A DNA stretch of 64,000 nucleotides from Paenibacillus rubinfantis (GTDB lineage Bacteria; Bacillota; Bacilli; Paenibacillales; Paenibacillaceae), in NCBI RefSeq assembly GCF_001486505.1, contig NZ_LN909065.1, positions 930,001-994,000 of the forward strand, in the 5' to 3' direction. A program made the translations under genes and the position numbers. How positions within the stretch are numbered: the stretch's first letter is position 1; every line of letters starts with the position of its first letter. Shown in pieces: positions 44,643 through 52,120 of this stretch. The notes under the pieces were generated by a model. That model saw nothing but the letters and a program-made list of their open reading frames with translations, did not search any database and was not told where the DNA came from.

Positions 44643-44681
44643 ATTATACACCAAAACGAACGTGAAAAGGAGAGATTTTAC

Positions 44682-45515
44682 ATGGAACGTCGTTTCGCTT
44701 CGCATCCCAACGAGGTCAAGCAATTTGATACGGATCGATTGCGCAAGGAATTTCATATTCCCACCTTATTTACGCCGGATCGCCTAGAGCTGGTGCTGAC
44801 GCACGAAGACCGGCTGATTATCGGCGGTGCGGCTCCGGTGCATCAAGAGGTCAAGCTGGAAACGGATCTCAAGGAGCTGGGCGTCGCTTATTTCCTCGAA
44901 CGGCGCGAGCTTGGCGCCATTAATGTTGGCGGGCCCGGATCGATCGTCGTCGACGGTACGGAGTACGAACTGAACAACAAAGATTGCTTGTACGTGGGCA
45001 AAGGCGTTCGTGAAGTGATTTTCCGGAGCAAGGATGCGGCCAAACCGGCGAAATTCTATCTAAACTCGGCTCCGGCGCATAAGGAATTCCCTACGGCCAA
45101 AACAACGCTGGCGGAAGCGGAATCCGGGGCGCTGGGCTCCATCGAAAATTCCAACGAACGGACCATCCACCGGTTTATTCACGAGAACGGCCTTCAAAGC
45201 TCCCAGCTCGTGATGGGGATGACCCAGCTCAAGACCGGCAACATGTGGAACACGATGCCTGCCCATGTGCATCCGCGCCGGATGGAAGCTTATATGTATT
45301 TCGACTTGGCGGACGACGCCGTTGTTTTCCATCTCATGGGCGAACCTAACGAAACCCGGCATATCGTCATGCGCAACGAGCAGGCCGTCATCTCGCCAAG
45401 CTGGTCGATTCACAGCGGGGTAGGAACCAGCAATTATACGTTTATTTGGGGCATGGCCGGCGACAACAAGGCTTACGCGGACATGGACGCGGTTCCCATG
45501 AAAGACTTGATATAA
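44682..45515 (+). CDS. kduI: 4-deoxy-L-threo-5-hexosulose-uronate ketol-isomerase
   Basis: KduI (277 residues) isomerises the product of pectate or alginate-type lyase action in uronate catabolism. The zinc site is visible as PAHVHPRRMEAYMYF (HxH plus Glu) and ISPSWSIHSGVGTSNYTFIW near the C-terminus; the N-terminus has EVKQFDTDRLRKEFHI. ATG at 44682 follows AGGAGA by eight bases. Six to eighteen bp before the DeoR regulator; both probably in one operon with kduD. Confidence 0.97.
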   Translation: MERRFASHPNEVKQFDTDRLRKEFHIPTLFTPDRLELVLTHEDRLIIGGAAPVHQEVKLETDLKELGVAYFLERRELGAINVGGPGSIVVDGTEYELNNKDCLYVGKGVREVIFRSKDAAKPAKFYLNSAPAHKEFPTAKTTLAEAESGALGSIENSNERTIHRFIHENGLQSSQLVMGMTQLKTGNMWNTMPAHVHPRRMEAYMYFDLADDAVVFHLMGEPNETRHIVMRNEQAVISPSWSIHSGVGTSNYTFIWGMAGDNKAYADMDAVPMKDLI

Positions 45516-45533
45516 GAAAGAGTGAAGGCAAGC

Positions 45534-46298
45534 ATGAATCCAATTCGACGTTATGAAAAAATCATGGAGGTTCTGCTGACGCAGCAGGAAGTGACGGTGG
45601 CGGAATTAAGCGAGAACCTAGGCGTGACCGGCAAGACGATCCGGGAGGACCTCGCCAAGCTGGAGGAGCAAGGACTGCTGGTACGCGTACACGGTGGAGC
45701 CATGCTCGCTCAAAGCGATCAGTACGGAATCCTGCCGTCCAAAGAACCGCTGACCAAACATGCCGAGGAAAAAAGCGAAATCGCGCGCCTCGCCATAGAT
45801 CACATTCAGGATGGCGATATTCTCGCCCTGGACGGCGGCAGCACCACGCTGGAAATCGCCCGGCGGCTGGAGAACCGTCCGCTGACGGTCGTCACCAACG
45901 ACGTGTACATCATCAGCGAGTTGGCGCCCAAAGACCAGATCCGGCTCGTCGTACCGGGCGGTTACCGCGTCCGCAATATGCTGGCGGGTCCAGAATCAGC
46001 AGCGTACGTGCGGCAGTTGAACATCCAGAAAGCCTTTATTTCGGCAACCGGTATCCACCCCGATCACGGGCTGTCGATTTATACCGGCGATTTGATCGAC
46101 TTCAAGCGGGCCTTAATCGAGACGTCCCGCGAAGTCATCGCCGTCATGAACCATCAGAAGTTTGGGCAGACGGCGCTCCGCACCTTCGCTTCGCTCAGTG
46201 AAATCTCGCGGATCATTACCGATCGCGGTATCCCCGCCGAGTCTGCAGAGCCTTACGAGCGCGCCGGCATAACGATCGAATATGCGGACAAGAAGTAA
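45534..46298 (+). CDS. DeoR/GlpR-family regulator
   Basis: The 254-residue protein has an N-terminal winged helix (EVLLTQQEVTVAELSENLGV then TGKTIREDLAKLEEQGLLVR) and a DeoR sensor domain of the ribose-isomerase fold (GDILALDGGSTTLEIARRL; VPGGYRVRNMLAGPES). These proteins sense a phosphorylated sugar, here probably KDG phosphate or a related uronate intermediate. ATG at 45534 has AAGG five bases upstream; GTG 45522 is the other start. It lies between kduI and kduD, so autoregulation is likely. Confidence 0.92.
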   Translation: MNPIRRYEKIMEVLLTQQEVTVAELSENLGVTGKTIREDLAKLEEQGLLVRVHGGAMLAQSDQYGILPSKEPLTKHAEEKSEIARLAIDHIQDGDILALDGGSTTLEIARRLENRPLTVVTNDVYIISELAPKDQIRLVVPGGYRVRNMLAGPESAAYVRQLNIQKAFISATGIHPDHGLSIYTGDLIDFKRALIETSREVIAVMNHQKFGQTALRTFASLSEISRIITDRGIPAESAEPYERAGITIEYADKK

Positions 46299-46323
46299 CG
46301 ATATTGAAGGAGGAGCAACTCTC

Positions 46324-47076
46324 ATGAAAATGTTTGACTTAACGGGTAAAACCGCCCTCGTCACCGGTGCAGCCGGCGGACTTGGACAGGGCATCGCTGT
46401 CGGATTGGCCGAAGCGGGTGCCAACGTCGTTTGCGCCTCGCTGGGCAGCAGCTCGGAGACGGTAAGTAAAATTACGGCTTTGGGCCGGAAGGCTTCGGAA
46501 ATCGTGGTGGACCTCAGCGATCACAGCATACTGCAGGAGACCTTTGACGAAGCGCTGAAGCTTACGGGAGCGGTCGATATACTGGTGAATAACGCCGGGA
46601 TCATTCGTCGCACACCCGCCAAGGACCACAGCGAGAAGGATTGGCTTGACGTGATCAACATTAACCTGAACACGGTATTCCTGTTATCGCAAATCGCCGG
46701 TCGCCACATGATCGAACGCGGCAGCGGCAAAATGATCAACATCTGCTCGATGCTATCGTATCAAGGCGGAATCAACGTTCCCGGGTATACTGCGAGCAAG
46801 CATGGGGTTGCCGGCTTGACCAAGGCTTTCGCCAACGAATGGGCTTCCTCCGGCTTGCAAGTGAACGGGATCGCTCCCGGCTACATGGCCACGGATAACA
46901 CGGCGCCCATTCGCTCCGACGAGAACCGCAAAGCTTCGATCACGGACCGGATTCCTGCCGGCCGTTGGGGAACGCCGGAGGACGTGAAGGGTCCTGCCGT
47001 CTTCCTCGCCTCCGCGGCCTCGGATTATTTGAACGGCCATATCCTCTGCGTTGATGGAGGATGGATGGCGCGTTAA
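46324..47076 (+). CDS. kduD: 2-deoxy-D-gluconate 3-dehydrogenase (KduD-type SDR)
   Basis: The 250-residue SDR has TGAAGGLGQGIAVGLAEAGA, NNAGIIRRTPAKDHSEKDWL (strongly KduD-like), catalytic Ser in INICSMLSYQGG and Tyr/Lys in YTASKHGV, and the ending LCVDGGWMAR. It reduces 2,5-diketo-3-deoxygluconate to KDG. GGAGG lies ten bases before ATG 46324. Follows the DeoR gene by 25 bp and ends in a strong terminator. Confidence 0.95.
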   Translation: MKMFDLTGKTALVTGAAGGLGQGIAVGLAEAGANVVCASLGSSSETVSKITALGRKASEIVVDLSDHSILQETFDEALKLTGAVDILVNNAGIIRRTPAKDHSEKDWLDVININLNTVFLLSQIAGRHMIERGSGKMINICSMLSYQGGINVPGYTASKHGVAGLTKAFANEWASSGLQVNGIAPGYMATDNTAPIRSDENRKASITDRIPAGRWGTPEDVKGPAVFLASAASDYLNGHILCVDGGWMAR

Positions 47077-47165
47077 TCGCCGCCCTTCGGCTTGGATGAC
47101 GTACGTCTTACGCTCGTTGTCCCTGCAAGGACCTCATAGACAATCGCACCCTTATATGAAATGTT

Positions 47166-47192
47166 GCCTGCCTTTTCGGCAGGCTTTTTTTT
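47166..47192 (+). terminator. Terminator of the kduI operon
   Basis: GCCTGCC and GGCAGGC form a perfect stem with a TTTTC loop, followed by eight T residues. Confidence 0.95.
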
Positions 47193-47282
47193 GCGTGAGA
47201 GAATTTCGTTATCTTGCTTTTCCTTTCGCTTCCCGTGGCATCAATATCAAGGGCAAGGTATACTAAGGCTGGAGGTGAAGCC

Positions 47283-47870
47283 ATGACCACCGGTTCCGAG
47301 TACCCAACCGATCAAACCCCAAACGAAGGCCAGTGGCAAGCGATCCTCGCCAACGAGGCAACGCAGGACGGCCGTTTCTTCTATGCGGTGGTCAGCACGG
47401 GCATTTTCTGTCGCCCCTCCTGCAAATCAAGGCCGCCCAAGCGGGAGAACGTCCGAGTCTTCGCCAATGCCGAGCAAGCCAGAGCCGCCGGTTTTCGTCC
47501 CTGCAAACGGTGCAGGCCGGAGGGACAACGCCTGCCGGACCGGGAGTGGGCCGAGCAGATCGCAAATTATATCGATCGTCACTACCGGGATAAGATGACC
47601 CTGGAGATGTTGGCCGAAGGGTGCCACGGCAGCCCATACCATCTGCAGCGAACGTTTAAACGGGTCATGCAGATAACCCCTACGGAATATCTGGGGCGGC
47701 GTCGCATCGAAGAGGCGAAACGCGCATTGGCCGAATCGCAGCGGACCGTCGCCGACATCGCCGGGGATGTGGGCATCGGCAGCTCCGCCTATTTGATTAC
47801 CCTGTTCAAGAAAATCACCGGCCTCACGCCGAACGAATATCGCAAAAAACAAACGGATGGGCAAATCTAA
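47283..47870 (+). CDS. adaA: Bifunctional methylphosphotriester-DNA repair protein/activator AdaA
   Basis: The 195-residue protein has the Ada zinc-binding domain with four Cys (IFCRPSCKSRPPKRENV and GFRPCKRCRPEG), the first of which accepts methyl groups from phosphotriesters, and a C-terminal AraC-type HTH (LAEGCHGSPYHLQRTFKRVM; VGIGSSAYLITLFKKITGLT). Methylation switches it to an activator of the alkylation response. GGAGG lies seven bases before ATG 47283. adaB follows 50 bp later, the Bacillus adaA-adaB layout. Confidence 0.95.
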   Translation: MTTGSEYPTDQTPNEGQWQAILANEATQDGRFFYAVVSTGIFCRPSCKSRPPKRENVRVFANAEQARAAGFRPCKRCRPEGQRLPDREWAEQIANYIDRHYRDKMTLEMLAEGCHGSPYHLQRTFKRVMQITPTEYLGRRRIEEAKRALAESQRTVADIAGDVGIGSSAYLITLFKKITGLTPNEYRKKQTDGQI

Positions 47871-47920
47871 GTCTGCCCTTGACAGACCGTTATCCCATTT
47901 CATCCGGAGGTGTTTGCTCC

Positions 47921-48457
47921 ATGTCAACTACCCAGCCCCTATCCTTGTATTGGTCCCGGCTCTCTGAACCAACCTGGAGCTTGTATCTCGCCGCTACCGA
48001 CAATGGCTTGGCATTTGTTGGCTCGTTTGACGGTTCGGTTGATGAACTGACTGCGTGGGCGAGCCGCAAGTTCCCTGGCAGCCCGTTATCGCAGGATGAC
48101 CGCCGGCTGGCTCCTTATGCCGCCGAGCTGGCGGCCTATCTGCGCGGCGAGCTCCAGCGCTTCACCCTTCCTATGGACCTGCAAGGGACTCCGTTCCAGC
48201 AGGCGGTGTGGCAAGCGTTGCGCTCAATTCCTTTCGGGCAGACCTGTTCATACTCCGACATTGCCGTAACGATCCGCAAGCCGTCTGCCGTCCGTGCCGT
48301 CGGTACAGCGATTGGGGCGAATCCGCTGCTGATCACCATTCCATGCCATCGCGTGATCGGCAAGAACGGGACGCTCACCGGCTACCGCGGCGGTTTGGAG
48401 ATGAAGACCCGGTTGCTTGAGCTGGAGCAAGCCGCTTTGGCCGGAGGCGGACGGTGA
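47921..48457 (+). CDS. adaB: Methylated-DNA--protein-cysteine S-methyltransferase
   Basis: This 178-residue suicide enzyme removes methyl groups from O6-methylguanine. The active-site motif is IPCHRVIGKNGTLTGYRGG; FGQTCSYSDIAVTIRKPSAV forms the DNA-binding helix-turn-helix. GGAGG is ten bases before ATG 47921. Its stop overlaps the GTG start of the radical SAM gene, so all three form an alkylation/DNA-damage operon. Confidence 0.95.
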   Translation: MSTTQPLSLYWSRLSEPTWSLYLAATDNGLAFVGSFDGSVDELTAWASRKFPGSPLSQDDRRLAPYAAELAAYLRGELQRFTLPMDLQGTPFQQAVWQALRSIPFGQTCSYSDIAVTIRKPSAVRAVGTAIGANPLLITIPCHRVIGKNGTLTGYRGGLEMKTRLLELEQAALAGGGR

Positions 48458-49290
48458 ACCCAAACGACCGGCCTCCGACGACTACCGCTTATACTACGCC
48501 TAAGACACTGCTTAATAAGGGGACTGGCTTCCTGTCCCCTTATTCCCACTCGCTTAATCCTTATGCCGGGTGCGCCTTTGCCTGTTCGTATTGTTATGTG
48601 CGTCAGCTGCCGGTTGCTTTGTTCCGCAAGCAGGAATGGGGAACTTGGGTGGACATCAAGCAACAGGCAGCAGAGCTTCTCCGCAAGGAACTGCGCAAAG
48701 CCAAAACCAAAGGACCGGTGACGATCTTTATGTCGTCCAGCACCGATCCGTATCAGCCCGCTGAGTATAAGGAGCAGATCACCCGGTCTTTGCTGGAAGT
48801 GATGGGAAGCGATCCGCCCGACTTTCTGCTGGTGCAAACTCGCAGCCCCCTCGTCACCCGGGATATCGACCTGCTGCTGCCATTGAAGGATCGGGTTCGC
48901 GTCAGCTTAACCCTCGAGACGGACCGGGAGGAAATCCGCCGGGCCTTTACGCCCCACGCTCCACCGATTGCGGCACGCCTGCGTGCTGGACGGCTCCTGG
49001 CGGAGGCCGGCGTCCCGGTCCAGGCGACCATCGCGCCGGTGCTTCCCAGCAGCGAGCAATTCCCGGCCAAGCTGCTTCCTTGGGCCAACCGCGTTTGCCT
49101 GGACGATTACTTTATGGGCGACGGAAGCAGAGGCGCTCGCACGGCTAAGCTGGGTATGCGCTCGATATATGAACAGCTTGGACTCGAATCCTGGTATACG
49201 CCGGGAGCTTACAAAGTGGTGTATGAGCGTTTGCTGCGGGTTTTCCCCGAACACCAAGTGTTTCTCAGTCAGGATGGATTCTCCCCCTAA
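48454..49290 (+). CDS. SPL-family radical SAM protein
   Basis: The 278-residue protein has a CxxxCxxC cluster site (GCAFACSYCYVRQLPVA) and further radical SAM motifs (IFMSSSTDPYQPAEY; VRVSLTLETDREEIRRAF). It resembles the spore-photoproduct-lyase-like (Rv2578c/SplB-related) group rather than true SplB. Being translationally coupled to adaB suggests a DNA-repair role, but this is inference. GTG at 48454 is six bases after GGAGG. Confidence 0.88.
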   Translation: MNPNDRPPTTTAYTTPKTLLNKGTGFLSPYSHSLNPYAGCAFACSYCYVRQLPVALFRKQEWGTWVDIKQQAAELLRKELRKAKTKGPVTIFMSSSTDPYQPAEYKEQITRSLLEVMGSDPPDFLLVQTRSPLVTRDIDLLLPLKDRVRVSLTLETDREEIRRAFTPHAPPIAARLRAGRLLAEAGVPVQATIAPVLPSSEQFPAKLLPWANRVCLDDYFMGDGSRGARTAKLGMRSIYEQLGLESWYTPGAYKVVYERLLRVFPEHQVFLSQDGFSP

Positions 49291-49296
49291 ACAGGG

Positions 49297-49329
49297 AAAA
49301 CCGCCGGAGCCCTGCTCCAGCGGTTTTTT
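49297..49329. terminator. Bidirectional terminator
   Basis: AAAACCGC and GCGGTTTTTT with inner GGAG/CTCC pairing, between the radical SAM gene and kdgK (convergent). Confidence 0.9.
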
Positions 49330-49417
49330 CGTTTTCCCAACTGTTTTCCACCCTAAGGATGATCACGTTAACATAAATGCACAAAAAAACTCCTGAAGAA
49401 CATAAAATTAACTCTTT

Positions 49418-50392
49418 CTACCGTTCCACATGCCCTTTGCCGGACAGCAAACGTTCAATCTCCGCAGCGCTCGGCAACCCTTCCCAATCGCCTACGGCTT
49501 GAATAACTTGAGCCCCAACAAGATTGCCTAAGCGAACCGCCTCGACCATGCTGTATCCGCGTATGACGCCCGCCAGAAATCCGGCGCAAAACCCGTCGCC
49601 CGCTCCCACCGTATCGATTACATGCTCCACTTTAAAATACGGGACAGAGGTCAGTTGTCCTTGCTCCAGCACGTAGGTGCAATCGTCCCCGCCTTTGATG
49701 ATACTGATGGCGGACAACTCCTTCAGCTTGCCGAAGATCGTATCCACCGAATCGGTCTCGTATAACAGCTTTAATTCATCGAGCCCCGGCAGGAAATAAT
49801 CCGCTTTTATCGCCAGCGGCAGCAGGATCTTGCGCGCGTCCTCGATGCTCCACAGCTTCAAACGCAGGTTGGGATCAAAGCTCACCTTCACCCCGTGCCG
49901 CTTGGCGATATCCACTGCCGCATGGGCCGTTTCCACGCAAGAGGCGCTGAGTGCCGGTGTAATCCCGGTAAGATGCAGTACCTTGGCTCCGGCAATGTAC
50001 GACTCGTCCAGATGCTCCGGACGCATCATACTAGCTGCGGACAGCTTGCGGTAGTAGTAAACCGAGCTTTTGCCCGCCACGTTCTCCCGCACCATCATGC
50101 CGGTAGGCGCTTCATCCGTCAATTTCGCCCGAGACACGTCAACGCCTTCACCGCGGATCGCCTTCAGCACGCGCCGGCCAAACGGATCATCTCCCAAGCG
50201 GCCGCACCATCCGGAGGTTTGTCCCAACCGGGCCAATCCGATCGCTACATTCGATTCCGCACCGCCAAACGATGGCGAGAGAGCGCTTGCATATTCGAGT
50301 CCTTTGCCCCCTTCCGCAATCAGCAGGGCCATACTTTCCCCGAAGGTTACGACTTCGGGACTTCCTTGCCGGGTTGAATCGGGAATATTCAT
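49418..50392 (-). CDS. kdgK: 2-keto-3-deoxygluconate kinase (PfkB family)
   Basis: About 324 residues. PfkB signatures are SPSFGGAESNVAIGLARLG near the N-terminus and DTVGAGDGFCAGFLAGVIRG with the catalytic Asp. LDELKLLYE and KVSFDPNLRLKLW are typical of KDG kinases. It phosphorylates KDG for cleavage by Eda. ATG at 50392 has GGAG six bases upstream; the frame is open to 50425. Separated from the kdu genes by the ada block, it has its own transcription unit. Confidence 0.93.
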   Translation of the reverse strand: MNIPDSTRQGSPEVVTFGESMALLIAEGGKGLEYASALSPSFGGAESNVAIGLARLGQTSGWCGRLGDDPFGRRVLKAIRGEGVDVSRAKLTDEAPTGMMVRENVAGKSSVYYYRKLSAASMMRPEHLDESYIAGAKVLHLTGITPALSASCVETAHAAVDIAKRHGVKVSFDPNLRLKLWSIEDARKILLPLAIKADYFLPGLDELKLLYETDSVDTIFGKLKELSAISIIKGGDDCTYVLEQGQLTSVPYFKVEHVIDTVGAGDGFCAGFLAGVIRGYSMVEAVRLGNLVGAQVIQAVGDWEGLPSAAEIERLLSGKGHVER

Positions 50393-50491
50393 CTGTCGCT
50401 CCACCTTTTTCTGGATAATCATCATAAATCCTTGCCTTTATTATCTCATGATCCGTTAAAGATGACTATGAAGAATATGGGAGATTAAGAA

Positions 50492-50530
50492 AGCCGATGC
50501 GCACCGGAATCTTTCCCTGTACGATCGGCT
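50492..50530 (-). terminator. Terminator downstream of the signal-peptide gene
   Basis: AGCCGAT (50492-50498) and ATCGGCT (50524-50530) pair at the base of a long stem; TTTCTTAATC follows on the minus strand. It closes the receptor/peptide cassette. Confidence 0.6.
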
Positions 50531-50573
50531 GTGTATTGGAGTCGCTAGGTTATCCAAGGGTTACCTTCTCTCC

Positions 50574-50687
50574 TTAACCCCCTACCCCGTTCTCATAAGC
50601 TGTCATTTGGCCCCCATGACCGATGCTGCCGAAGACTCCTGTGCCTAAACTAATGACCAGGACGAACGCCACTACCCACTTCCGCAC
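50574..50687 (-). CDS. Predicted secreted signalling-peptide precursor (Phr/AloP-like), 37 aa
   Basis: The small frame starts at GTG 50687 (GGAGG nine bases upstream) and overlaps the receptor gene end by 38 bp in a different frame. The product starts MRKWVVAFVLVISLGTGVFG, a charged N-terminus with a hydrophobic export helix, followed by SIGHGGQMTAYENGVGG. This is the layout of RRNPP pheromone precursors, where the C-terminal segment is cut out, exported and re-imported through an oligopeptide permease. The mature peptide was not determined. Confidence 0.75.
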   Translation of the reverse strand: MRKWVVAFVLVISLGTGVFGSIGHGGQMTAYENGVGG

Positions 50688-52047
50688 CTTTCAACACCTC
50701 CCCCATCAAGGATTCGTACTCCTGCAGCTGCTCTTGCGATGCAAAGTTACGATGCTGCTCAAATAGCGGAACCATTTTCATGAAGAATTCCTTATGATTG
50801 AGAGAAACGGCATATTTGAGCGCATAGATCAATTTCTCCAAGCCTTCCTCCATCTCCTGTTTTCGCAGCAGATAAATCGCCAGCTGATAGTTTAGATCCA
50901 AGAACCGGTCCTTATTTACCGTGGAAACATAGTGATTGGGAAACAGGCTATATAAATCCGTATTCACCGGAAACTCTTTTAATACGTCATCGATCAGAAA
51001 ACCGTTGAGATTGGCGGCTTCGACAATAATCCTCAAGCTGGGAAGAACTTCATAGGGATGCTCTTTAAGCAGGTTAAGATACTCCGGAAGGATCGCTGCA
51101 TTTCCATTCAAAATCTCCAGGTTGTAGCGATTCGCTCTGGCCCAAACTTTAAACTTCTCGACTTCTTTTAAGCCGGTCTCATCCAGGCCTTCAAACCAGC
51201 TTAAATCCTCGTATCCCGCCACACACGCTAACGCTTCCTCATATTTGCCCTGATGCTCCAAAGCCGAGCTTTTTAACAAAAAGCCCTGGCCATAATAGAC
51301 CACCAGATGGCGCTCACAACGCAGCTCGTGATATGGATGGGGGCTCGATGATTTACGGCATAATTCATACATCTGCCGGGCTAGCGTTTGCAGCTCCTCG
51401 GCAAATCTCTCGACATAGGTCCACTTTTGCAACGTGTAATAGGTGTTCGCTAATTGCAGCAGTCCATCGAGCTGAAGATCCTCGGGAAGCCGGTTGCGGT
51501 AAGGCTCAAACCAAGTTGCCGATCGCAGGTTGAGCTCCGCATCATCGCCTAGGTTCATCCGGAACAGTCGGTATTGGCTGATCGCCAACCGCTCCGAATG
51601 CTGATATTTCTCGTATTCGCATACCGATTGATAGAAGAGCCTCGCCGCTTCGCGCTTTCCCGCTTCATAGAGTTCCTCGCCAATCGCAAAGATCGTCGGG
51701 AGATAAGACAAGTCTTCAGCAAGACGGGACAACACCTGTTCAATGCAAGCCAATTCGTCGATCTCCGCACAGCGCAGCAAAAATGACTTTAGCCTCCGCC
51801 GGTTTGGATGCCCGGAATCGATACACTCCTCAATGTATAAAGGATAATACCGCCCGATCGGCTGTTCGAGCGCATCGGTGATTAAGTCCAACTGCCCGAT
51901 CGAGATCGGTTTAGGGGGATTTCCGTTAAGAATGGCGCTGAGCGTTCCCCGATTAATCCCCGAACGGTGGGAAAAACTGTGCAAGGAATACCCTTTCCTT
52001 TCCAGCTGGCGACTGATCACGGAACGAATCGTGGGTTCATTCGTCAT
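50650..52047 (-). CDS. HTH-TPR peptide receptor (RRNPP type, AloR-like), copy 1
   Basis: The 465-residue protein has an N-terminal XRE helix-turn-helix (LHSFSHRSGINRGTLSAILN, about residues 20-45) and then a long TPR-like helical array (SVCEYEKYQHSERLAISQYRLF near residue 150 is shared with the two paralogues). Architecture and size match Rap/NprR/AimR-type cytoplasmic receptors that bind an imported peptide. GGAGGG precedes the ATG, and a canonical sigma-A promoter lies at 52086-52114. A peptide precursor overlaps its 3' end, completing the cassette. Target genes unknown. Confidence 0.9.
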   Translation of the reverse strand: MTNEPTIRSVISRQLERKGYSLHSFSHRSGINRGTLSAILNGNPPKPISIGQLDLITDALEQPIGRYYPLYIEECIDSGHPNRRRLKSFLLRCAEIDELACIEQVLSRLAEDLSYLPTIFAIGEELYEAGKREAARLFYQSVCEYEKYQHSERLAISQYRLFRMNLGDDAELNLRSATWFEPYRNRLPEDLQLDGLLQLANTYYTLQKWTYVERFAEELQTLARQMYELCRKSSSPHPYHELRCERHLVVYYGQGFLLKSSALEHQGKYEEALACVAGYEDLSWFEGLDETGLKEVEKFKVWARANRYNLEILNGNAAILPEYLNLLKEHPYEVLPSLRIIVEAANLNGFLIDDVLKEFPVNTDLYSLFPNHYVSTVNKDRFLDLNYQLAIYLLRKQEMEEGLEKLIYALKYAVSLNHKEFFMKMVPLFEQHRNFASQEQLQEYESLMGEVLKGAEVGSGVRPGH

Positions 52048-52085
52048 ACGATCTCCCTCCCTCGGAATCTCCTATATTTTTACAC

Positions 52086-52114
52086 ATTATACGGAAATAC
52101 GAACACGGGGTCAA
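52086..52114 (-). promoter_or_regulatory. Sigma-A promoter of receptor 1
   Basis: TTGACC (52114-52109) and TATAAT (52091-52086) with a 17-base spacer on the minus strand, starting only about 7 bases after the predicted 3' end of the group II intron. Confidence 0.85.
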
Positions 52115-52120
52115 AATCGG

